Source: Candidatus Hydrogenedentota bacterium (GTDB lineage Bacteria; Hydrogenedentota; Hydrogenedentia; Hydrogenedentales; CAITNO01). Taken from it: a DNA stretch of 5,516 bases. Positions 1 to 4,594 of the stretch are shown piece after piece. Both the position numbers and the translations under genes were made by a program. Position 1 is the first letter of the stretch, and each line of letters starts with the position of its first letter. Under the pieces are notes generated by a model. It was given only the letters and a program-made list of their open reading frames with translations, had not been told where the DNA came from and made no database searches. The stretch is from contig DSBB01000461.1 of the NCBI GenBank assembly GCA_011046175.1, forward strand, positions 1 through 5,516. The letters are read 5' to 3'.

Positions 1-258
1 GCCACCGAAAACGCCTGGAAGGTTGTGAACCACGCCATGCAGATTATGGGCGGCATCGGCTACACCAACATCTACCCCATCGAAAAAATGCTGCGCGACG
101 TGCGTCTCATCATGATCTGGACGGGCACGAACGAAATCATGGACCTGATCATCCAGCACGAGTTCTACAAGGAATTTTCGGAAGCGAAGAATCCGGCCCG
201 GAACATTGAAATAGACGCGCTCGAAGCCGACCGGGAAGAGGAAAAGGTGTACGAATAA
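1..258 (+). CDS. Acyl-CoA dehydrogenase family protein, C-terminal fragment (5' end outside window)
   Basis: Only the last 85 residues are present; the frame is open to the left edge, so the apparent internal GTG/ATG starts are not real starts. The fragment is the C-terminal helical domain of a flavin acyl-CoA dehydrogenase, a cytoplasmic enzyme that introduces a 2,3-double bond into acyl-CoA and passes electrons to ETF. Visible motifs are QIMGGIGY (fragment residues 14-21), the RDVR basic stretch (32-35) and IWTGTNEI (39-46). In the classical family the GTxEI motif is preceded by the catalytic Glu (as in IYEGT); here that position is Thr41. So the base is either elsewhere, as in isovaleryl- and long-chain acyl-CoA dehydrogenases, or the substrate or reaction differs. 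An acidic tail ends at TAA. The family call is secure; the substrate cannot be told. No convincing terminator follows it. Confidence 0.93.
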   Translation, partial: ATENAWKVVNHAMQIMGGIGYTNIYPIEKMLRDVRLIMIWTGTNEIMDLIIQHEFYKEFSEAKNPARNIEIDALEADREEEKVYE

Positions 259-302
259 CACGCGCGCCCGATAAAAAAGCCTTGCACGAATACCATTTTT
301 TG

Positions 303-338
303 TTGCGCTTCCAACAACACTGCGTATCATGATACAAT
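303..338 (+). promoter_or_regulatory. Candidate promoter with palindrome upstream of the HAD-mpl operon
   Basis: The gap between the acyl-CoA dehydrogenase stop and the HAD start contains TTGCGC (303-308), a 16-base spacer and TATCAT (325-330, five of six matches to TATAAT). A second -10-like hexamer, TACAAT, overlaps at 333-338. A perfect 12-bp palindrome GTATCATGATAC (324-335) covers both -10 candidates, so it could be an operator. The -35 match is weak. The location is right for a promoter of the HAD-mpl pair, but the call rests on consensus matching alone. Confidence 0.35.
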
Positions 339-401
339 CCCGCCAACATGCTTGAGGAAAGAGCAGAAATCGGTCATTGTCCCAGTTAAGGTTATATTTG
401 G

Positions 402-1052
402 ATGATACAGGCTTATTTTTTTGATTTGGACGGCACGCTGGTGGATACAGAAATTTTGTGGGTGGAGGCGATGGAATTGCTTGCCCGTGAACACGGCTAT
501 CCTATTTCACGCGACCAATCGCTGGAAATGGTTTACGGTGTTTCCTGGCCGGAGGTCTATGCGCGGTTCAGAAAACAGTTTCCGGCATTGCGGTGGAGCC
601 TCGACGAGATGGGAGAACTGCTGGCGCCCCACTTCTTGCGATTGCGCGACAGTCGTGATGTGCGCATTGAAAGTTCCATTGCGCTGCTGCGTGTGCTCGC
701 CAAAGACCACCCGGTTGCCGTTGTGTCCGGTTCCTACCGTTCAGATGTGGCGGCGGCCGTCGCGATCATGGACATCGGCGGGCTCATCCATTTTTATCTG
801 GGACACGAAGACTACCATCCCGGGAAACCGCATCCGGCCTGTTATCTGAGTGCCGCCGAACGCGCGGGTGTGTTGCCGGAACATTGCGTGGTGTTCGAGG
901 ATTCAAACGCCGGCATCTGCGCCGCAAAGGACGCGGGCATGTACGGCGTGGCGCTGGCGCGTCCCGGGCGCCCCGTTCAGGACTACAGCCGCGCCGACCT
1001 TGTCATGAGCGATCTGTCCGGTTTCACACCGGAAATGCTTTTATCCGCATAA
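402..1052 (+). CDS. HAD-superfamily (subfamily IA, beta-phosphoglucomutase-like) hydrolase
   Basis: A 216-residue protein with all four HAD motifs. Motif I is FFDLDGTLVDTE (residues 6-17; nucleophile Asp8, acid/base Asp10). Motif II is VVSGS with Ser109. Motif III has Lys142 in HPGKPHP. Motif IV is FEDSNAG with Glu166-Asp167. The helical cap lies between motif I and roughly residue 85, the arrangement of subfamily IA phosphatases and phosphoglucomutases. The usual activity is Mg-dependent hydrolysis or transfer of phosphate on small sugar phosphates or nucleotides in the cytoplasm. The ATG at 402 is chosen because motif I begins five residues later, as is typical, and AAGG at 388-391 is a reasonable ribosome binding site. 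It is followed after 13 bases by mpl, which suggests an operon and perhaps a role in murein sugar salvage (known HAD precedent: MupP, the MurNAc-6-phosphate phosphatase of Pseudomonas). That role is inference; the substrate is unknown. Confidence 0.92.
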   Translation: MIQAYFFDLDGTLVDTEILWVEAMELLAREHGYPISRDQSLEMVYGVSWPEVYARFRKQFPALRWSLDEMGELLAPHFLRLRDSRDVRIESSIALLRVLAKDHPVAVVSGSYRSDVAAAVAIMDIGGLIHFYLGHEDYHPGKPHPACYLSAAERAGVLPEHCVVFEDSNAGICAAKDAGMYGVALARPGRPVQDYSRADLVMSDLSGFTPEMLLSA

Positions 1053-1056
1053 AGGA
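1051..1056 (+). promoter_or_regulatory. Shine-Dalgarno of mpl overlapping the HAD stop codon
   Basis: AAAGGA overlaps the last two bases of the HAD TAA stop (1050-1052) and lies nine bases before the mpl ATG. This supports the 1066 start and suggests translational coupling of the two genes. Confidence 0.75.
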
Positions 1057-1065
1057 ATTTTCGCT

Positions 1066-2460
1066 ATGCCCAGCGTCCATTTTTCAGGAATCGGCGGAAC
1101 AGCCATGGTGGCAGGCGCGCGGCTTGCCCTCGAGGCGGGCTGGGAGGTCCGCGGCAGCGACCAGGCATTGTATCCGCCCGCTTCCAACATGGTCGCCGCA
1201 CTGTGCGTTCCCGTGTTCGTGGGCTACGACGCGGGCAACTTGGACTGGCGTCCGGATGTTGTTGTCATCGGAAACGCCCTGAGCCGCGGCAATCCCGAGG
1301 TGGAGACGGCGCTGTCGCGGCGCATGCGTTACGTAAGCCTGCCCGAGTGGCTGAAAGAAAATGTATTGCGCCACCGCCGTCCCGTGGTCATTTGCGGCAC
1401 CCACGGCAAAACCACCACCACAGCGCTTGCCGCCCACGTCCTGGACAAAGGCATGGCCGGCACAGGTTATTTAATCGGCGGCGAGACGCTCGGTTTCCCT
1501 CATTCCTCGCGTCTTGGAGAGGTGAACGCGCCGTTTGTGATTGAAGGCGACGAATACGACACCGCTTTTTTTGACAAACGGGCCAAATTCCTGCATTACC
1601 TTCCTGAAATAGCGGTTGTCACCTCTCTTGAATTTGATCATGGCGACATCTACCGTGATTTGGTCGAAATTGAAACGGCCTTCCGTCGGATGTTGCGGCA
1701 AATCCCAAAAGAGGGCCGCCTCTTTTTATGCGCCGACAACCACGCCGCCAGTCTTGCAAAACATGCCTTCTCAAACGTGGCAACCTATGGTTTTGCCGCA
1801 ACCGCTGACTGGCGCGGTGAACCTCATGACCATGCCGCCGCGCCGCCGTCTCTTGACATCTGGCGCCACAATGCTTTCTGGGGCAACGTGCGTCCGCCTA
1901 TGGCGGGAAAACACAACATGTTGAACACGCTCGCGTCGGTCGCCGTGGCGGCGACACTCGGCATGAACGACGAAGCAATCAAGAACGCCGTCAGCGCCTT
2001 TCCCGGCGTGCGACGCCGCATGGAAGTCTTCCTCGAACACAAGGGCGTTGTTTTTGTGGACGATTTCGCCCATCATCCGACAGCAATACGGGAAACCATC
2101 GCCGCAGCGCGCATGCGCTGGCCGGAACGCCGTATCCGCGCGGTATTCGAGCCTCGCTCGAATACCACCGTAACCAAGCGGTTTCAACATGAACTGGCAT
2201 TGTCTTTTCAGCAGGCCGGCGAGGTATTTTTGGGACCTGTCCACAGAAAAGAGTCCATACCGGAAGAAGAACGACTTGACACGAGGCAACTTGCGTCGGA
2301 CTTGAATGAATCCGGCGTACCGGCGGCGCATTTTGAAGATGTTCCGTCCATCGTCGCCGCCATTGCCGATTCCATTTGCGATGGGGATGTTGTGCTAATC
2401 ATGAGCAACGGCGCGTTTGGCGGCATTTATGCGCAGTTTCGGGAACGTTTCGCCCAATGA
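1066..2460 (+). CDS. mpl: UDP-N-acetylmuramate:L-Ala-gamma-D-Glu-meso-DAP ligase (murein peptide ligase)
   Basis: This cytoplasmic Mur-ligase-family enzyme joins tripeptide recovered from murein turnover directly to UDP-MurNAc using ATP, by-passing MurC, MurD and MurE. At 464 residues it is close to E. coli Mpl (about 457). The N-terminal UDP-binding domain has SGIGGTAM (7-14) and a GSDQALYPP segment typical of Mpl. The ATP P-loop is GTHGKTTTT (111-119, Lys115). EGDEYDTAFFDKR follows (from Glu160), then the LEFDHGDIY metal/ATP-site region (Asp191-His192) and GKHNMLN (281-287). The C-terminal domain has FPGVRRRMEV (312-321), DDFAHHPTA (332-340) and FEPRSNTT (361-368). The EYD-AFFDKR-KF and EPRSNT signatures separate Mpl from MurC. 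The start is set by a good ribosome binding site and by the glycine-rich motif beginning within ten residues. It is probably co-transcribed with the HAD gene upstream. I see no frameshift or missing catalytic residue. Confidence 0.96.
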   Translation: MPSVHFSGIGGTAMVAGARLALEAGWEVRGSDQALYPPASNMVAALCVPVFVGYDAGNLDWRPDVVVIGNALSRGNPEVETALSRRMRYVSLPEWLKENVLRHRRPVVICGTHGKTTTTALAAHVLDKGMAGTGYLIGGETLGFPHSSRLGEVNAPFVIEGDEYDTAFFDKRAKFLHYLPEIAVVTSLEFDHGDIYRDLVEIETAFRRMLRQIPKEGRLFLCADNHAASLAKHAFSNVATYGFAATADWRGEPHDHAAAPPSLDIWRHNAFWGNVRPPMAGKHNMLNTLASVAVAATLGMNDEAIKNAVSAFPGVRRRMEVFLEHKGVVFVDDFAHHPTAIRETIAAARMRWPERRIRAVFEPRSNTTVTKRFQHELALSFQQAGEVFLGPVHRKESIPEEERLDTRQLASDLNESGVPAAHFEDVPSIVAAIADSICDGDVVLIMSNGAFGGIYAQFRERFAQ

Positions 2461-2493
2461 GTGTTTGCCGTGAGGCCGCTGCACTGGCGCCGA

Positions 2494-2502
2494 TGGTATA
2501 AT
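2494..2502 (+). promoter_or_regulatory. Extended -10 promoter upstream of the PTPS-like gene
   Basis: TATAAT at 2497-2502 is a perfect -10 hexamer and is preceded by TGG, giving the extended TGn element. No -35-like hexamer stands at the proper distance, which is normal for extended -10 promoters. The transcript would start around 2508-2510 and carry a leader of about 70 bases before the ATG at 2581. This suggests that the PTPS-like and release-factor-like genes have their own promoter even though they follow mpl closely. Confidence 0.55.
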
Positions 2503-2516
2503 GAGAACGCACACCG

Positions 2517-2541
2517 GAACATTCGCAACCGGCGGATGTTT
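2517..2541 (+). other. Leader hairpin 1 upstream of the PTPS-like gene
   Basis: Bases 2517-2526 (GAACATTCGC) pair with 2532-2541 (GCGGATGTTT) around a five-base loop. The stem has ten pairs, two of them G-U. It lies in the predicted 5' leader just downstream of the extended -10 promoter. No U-run follows, so it is not an intrinsic terminator. It does not match the preQ1 riboswitch patterns I know. A role in mRNA stability or regulation is possible but not shown. Confidence 0.4.
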
Positions 2542-2564
2542 ACAAACGCAACAGGTCTCCCCTT

Positions 2565-2580
2565 GATTGGACAACCAATT
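2565..2580 (+). other. Leader hairpin 2 abutting the PTPS-like start codon
   Basis: ATTGG (2566-2570) and CCAAT (2575-2579) form a perfect five-pair stem around ACAA. A possible closing G-U pair (2565/2580) brings it right up to the ATG at 2581. It occupies the place where a Shine-Dalgarno would be expected, and no clear Shine-Dalgarno is visible. This could lower or regulate initiation. The stem is short, so chance is a real alternative. Confidence 0.35.
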
Positions 2581-3279
2581 ATGAAGGCACAAATCATTAA
2601 AACAGTTTATTTTGAGGCGGCGCGCCGCCTGTCCGGGTCCCACTCCAACGCCAACTACACAGGCAACAGTTACCGGATTGATTTGATAGCTGAAGGCGAG
2701 GTGGACGATTCTGTGGGGTGGGTCGTTGACTATGGTGAAATGAAACGCTTTCTTGATCCGGTGCGAAAGAAACTTGACCATTGTTGTTTGAGCGATATAC
2801 CGGAACTTGCCGAAGACGCCACGCCCGCAGCGCTTGAAAACTGGATTAAAGAGCAGCTGCGTCCCTGGCCGGACTGGTTCGCAGACGTGCGCGTGTCGCT
2901 TCCCGCGCCGCCGGGTTTTATTCTCGAGCACATTTCGCAGAATGATGCGCTGGGCCTGCCTGAGCGTGTCATGTTCACATTTTCCGCCGCGCAGTCTTTA
3001 CCGCAATTGCCCGAAGGCCATCCTTGCCGGAAACTGCACGGGCACACATACCAGGTCGAGATTGCCCCCGCACGGATAGACGGTATCGAAAACACGGCCA
3101 AAGAAGTCTTCAACAGCCTGGACGCCACTTATCTAAACCTGTTGCCGGGGCTTGAACAAGCCACCGCGGAACGCATCGCTGTCTGGATTTGGCGGTTTCT
3201 GGAAAAGAAAGGCGTCACGCCCGAGGTCGTTGCAGTTCAGGAAACTCCCCACAACCGTTGCCATTATTTCGGCAAATAG
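2581..3279 (+). CDS. Tandem 6-pyruvoyl-tetrahydropterin synthase / QueD-like protein with two degenerate, complementary halves
   Basis: A 232-residue protein made of two fused PTPS-fold units; a normal bacterial QueD is about 120 residues. Unit 1 (about 5-118) has FEAARRL, YTGNSY, GWVVDY (46-51) and LDH (65-67). The metal His is Arg15, the HGH pair is T27-G-N29, the catalytic Cys position is Asn23 and the ET substrate-anchor motif is replaced by LP (107-108). Unit 2 (about 129-232) has FSAAQSL with Gln138 at the first metal-ligand place, EGHPC (Cys149), HGHTY (His153, His155) and VQET (Glu221). It lacks the GWVVDF segment and has LDA (Asp181-Ala182) for LDH. Family members act on dihydroneopterin triphosphate, in queuosine or pterin synthesis. 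The frame is open back to a GTG at 2461, but the ATG at 2581 is preferred because the fold begins there and a promoter lies at 2494-2502. Activity is unproven; a structural or pterin-binding role is possible. Confidence 0.88.
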   Translation: MKAQIIKTVYFEAARRLSGSHSNANYTGNSYRIDLIAEGEVDDSVGWVVDYGEMKRFLDPVRKKLDHCCLSDIPELAEDATPAALENWIKEQLRPWPDWFADVRVSLPAPPGFILEHISQNDALGLPERVMFTFSAAQSLPQLPEGHPCRKLHGHTYQVEIAPARIDGIENTAKEVFNSLDATYLNLLPGLEQATAERIAVWIWRFLEKKGVTPEVVAVQETPHNRCHYFGK

Positions 3280-3292
3280 GCAAAAGTGGCCC

Positions 3293-3664
3293 ATGAGCAT
3301 ATTCGGCGTCACCCAAGGCAAAGAGCAGGAATTGCTCGAACGCATGGCGAAATGCGGCATACGCGAGGAGGACCTTGACGAAACGTTTGTTCGAAGCGGC
3401 GGGCCCGGCGGCCAGAAGGTCAATAAAAGCGCGACTGCCGTGTCCCTGACGCACCGGCCCAGCGGCCTCACTGTCAAAACGCAATCGGCCAGGTCGCAGG
3501 CGCTGAACAGATTTCACGCGCGGCGGCGTTTATGTGAGCTGATGGAAGAGCGTGTCCTGGGGAATGCGGGTCCGGCGGCGTTACGCAGGGAAAAAATCAG
3601 GAAGCAGAAGGCCCGCCGAAAACGACGCGGGGAAGTCAAGCGCAAGAACGCCGACATGCCTTGA
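3293..3664 (+). CDS. Stand-alone GGQ-domain peptide chain release factor-like protein (RF-1 domain family)
   Basis: A 123-residue protein with the class I release factor catalytic signature RSGGPGGQKVNK (34-45; GGQ at 39-41), followed by SLTHRPSGLTVKTQSARSQ-type sequence and a strongly basic Arg/Lys tail (about 97-120). It lacks the codon-recognition superdomain (PxT or SPF) and N-terminal domain of PrfA/PrfB, so it cannot read stop codons in the normal way. The GGQ loop hydrolyses peptidyl-tRNA in the ribosomal peptidyl transferase centre. Family relatives (ArfB/YaeJ, mitochondrial C12orf65/mtRF-R) rescue stalled ribosomes or split 50S complexes, with a basic tail that binds RNA. A rescue role is therefore likely but inferred. 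The ATG at 3293 is chosen because it lies 13 bases after the PTPS-like stop and gives the usual length; a longer frame back to 3152 would overlap the previous gene. The ribosome binding site is weak (AGG at 3278-3280), so coupling with the upstream gene is plausible. Confidence 0.87.
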   Translation: MSIFGVTQGKEQELLERMAKCGIREEDLDETFVRSGGPGGQKVNKSATAVSLTHRPSGLTVKTQSARSQALNRFHARRRLCELMEERVLGNAGPAALRREKIRKQKARRKRRGEVKRKNADMP

Positions 3665-3696
3665 CTACAAGACGGCGCCGCAATGGACATGAACAA

Positions 3697-4290
3697 TCAG
3701 GAGGGGCGCAATGTTGATGTGCGCAGTTCCTTGGGCAAATGTGACCAGTCATTATGGCACAACACCGCCATGTCGCCTTCAGATTGTATAAGCACCTGGG
3801 TGATGCCGCAGTTGCAAATGTCCATGCGCACCCAACTGGAAGCTTCCGCTTTAAGCACCACGGTTACAAAATATCGTATTAAATTGCCATGACACACGAT
3901 GACATCGTGGCGGTCTGTTCTTTTTGCGACTTTGAAATACTTTCGGAAAGCCACGTCAGCGCGCTGTTTGTCCTGGGACACCTGCAAGGTGGTGTAGTTG
4001 GGCATTTCAATTTGCAGTTTTGACGTCATTGCGGGAATGCATTCCCAAAGCAAGTCAGTCTGCTGCACGGAAATGCCGGGCACTTCCCTCGCTATAATCC
4101 GGGCGGTTTCATCCGCGCGATTCAACGAACTGCTGTGAATGGAGGATATGGGTTTCTTGGAAATCATTTTTGCCGTCAATTCGGCCTGTTTAACGCCCAG
4201 CGGCGTGAGCCCCCCGCCAAGTTCCGACCCCGTGGGGTTATCTTGATCATGTTGTCCATGGCGCACGAGATATATTACCCTGACGGCCAT
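3697..4290 (-). CDS. Histidine phosphatase family protein, PGAM5-like
   Basis: A 197-residue protein of the histidine phosphatase (phosphoglycerate mutase-like) superfamily. The phospho-accepting His is in LVRHGQ (Arg10-His11-Gly12). Other expected active-site residues are Arg58 in SSLNRADET, Glu83 in LLWECIP and His134 in VIVCHGNLIRYF. LTPLGVKQAELT (28-39), the HSSS-NRADET block, CHGNLIRYF, SSWVRMDICNCGIT and the tail NDWSHLPKEL resemble, from memory, the eukaryotic protein phosphatase PGAM5 more than sugar-phosphate mutases or CobC. PGAM5 removes phosphate from protein Ser/Thr and His; whether this bacterial protein does so is inference. There is no signal peptide or membrane anchor, unlike mitochondrial PGAM5, so it should be cytoplasmic. 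The ATG is secure: GAGGAG stands ten bases upstream and RHG begins at residue 10. The gene converges with the release-factor-like gene across 32 bases. Confidence 0.92.
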   Translation of the reverse strand: MAVRVIYLVRHGQHDQDNPTGSELGGGLTPLGVKQAELTAKMISKKPISSIHSSSLNRADETARIIAREVPGISVQQTDLLWECIPAMTSKLQIEMPNYTTLQVSQDKQRADVAFRKYFKVAKRTDRHDVIVCHGNLIRYFVTVVLKAEASSWVRMDICNCGITQVLIQSEGDMAVLCHNDWSHLPKELRTSTLRPS

Positions 4291-4300
4291 TACTGCGTAT

Positions 4301-4306
4301 CTCCTC
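4301..4306 (-). promoter_or_regulatory. Ribosome binding site of the PGAM5-like gene
   Basis: CTCCTC on the plus strand reads GAGGAG on the coding strand, ten bases before the ATG at 4290. It is a strong Shine-Dalgarno and fixes the start of the phosphatase. Confidence 0.8.
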
Positions 4307-4339
4307 GTTCATTCCCTTGGCAGGCGTTGCACGGGAACA

Positions 4340-4369
4340 TATTTATGCGTATGCAAGAAACACTCTCAA
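4340..4369 (-). promoter_or_regulatory. Weak promoter candidate for the PGAM5-like gene
   Basis: On the minus strand TTGAGA (4369-4364, five of six matches to TTGACA) is followed after 18 bases by TAAATA (4345-4340, only three of six matches to TATAAT). Transcription would start near 4333, about 40 bases before the start codon. The distance is sensible but the -10 is poor. Confidence 0.25.
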
Positions 4370-4385
4370 CAGGCAAATGAGCGAC

Positions 4386-4409
4386 GCACGGTAAAGCATA
4401 AAACCGTGC
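4386..4409. repeat. Perfect 7-bp inverted repeat GCACGGT / ACCGTGC
   Basis: GCACGGT at 4386-4392 and ACCGTGC at 4403-4409 form a perfect stem around a ten-base A-rich (plus strand) loop. No U-run follows on either strand, so it is not a standard intrinsic terminator. It lies just upstream of the weak promoter candidate of the phosphatase gene. A DNA operator or an RNA hairpin are both possible. Confidence 0.4.
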
Positions 4410-4553
4410 TGCAATATTACTTGCCCTCCGGCGCATCACCTACGATACTCACCTTGCTGATATGGTAGCGCAATACAAACACTGTCTGCAACAAAATTTC
4501 GTCTGGAAGAATTGCGCGGTCCTTCCCGCAAAAGAGAAAACAGGGCCCCCCGT

Positions 4554-4575
4554 AAAAACAGGGCAAGCCGTTTTT
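4554..4575 (-). terminator. Possible weak intrinsic terminator after the membrane-protein gene
   Basis: Read on the minus strand, five A residues, CGG, a short loop, CC, a bulged U, G and five U residues form a hairpin with A-rich and U-rich arms, starting 20 bases after the membrane-protein stop codon. The GC core is only three pairs and is interrupted by the bulge, so it would be weak; by symmetry it could act in both directions. A second short stem (CCCTG/CGGGG) and a U-rich tract follow on the same strand. Confidence 0.35.
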
Positions 4576-4594
4576 AAGAGAGGTCACAGCGCGC

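Larger units (their letters stand above)
4291..4594. other. Intergenic region between the membrane protein and the PGAM5-like gene
   Basis: These 304 bases lie between two minus-strand genes. They contain the GAGGAG ribosome binding site of the phosphatase, a weak promoter candidate, a 7-bp inverted repeat and a terminator-like hairpin, each listed separately. A 10-bp direct repeat, AAAACAGGGC, occurs at 4537-4546 and 4555-4564. A minus-strand frame ending at 4417 runs through part of the region, but it has no ribosome binding site and no recognisable protein features, so I do not call a gene. No RNA gene was recognised. Confidence 0.6.

Noticed and set aside
300..317. TTGTTG / CAACAA hairpin as a terminator for the acyl-CoA dehydrogenase gene
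   Set aside because: The T-run precedes the stem rather than following it, and the stem is short and AT-rich, so it does not form an intrinsic terminator on either strand.
1771..2331. Minus-strand frame of 186 codons inside mpl
   Set aside because: It is antisense to a clearly conserved Mur ligase, has no recognisable motifs and is best explained by GC-biased codon use.
2457..2501. 14-codon ORF starting with ATG in an ATGA overlap with the mpl stop
   Set aside because: Too short, with no clear ribosome binding site; the stop falls within the TATAAT promoter. The overlap is likely accidental.
2509..2580. preQ1 riboswitch before the QueD-like gene
   Set aside because: The leader hairpins do not show the short C-rich-loop and A-rich-tail layout of class I or any other preQ1 class that I can recognise.
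2395..2931. Minus-strand frame of 178 codons across the mpl/PTPS-like junction
   Set aside because: It is antisense to two recognised genes and the extended -10 promoter, with no recognisable protein family.
4537..4564. CRISPR-like or iteron-like array from the AAAACAGGGC repeat
   Set aside because: Only two copies of a 10-bp word are present, 18 bases apart by start, with no third copy and no cas or replication genes nearby.
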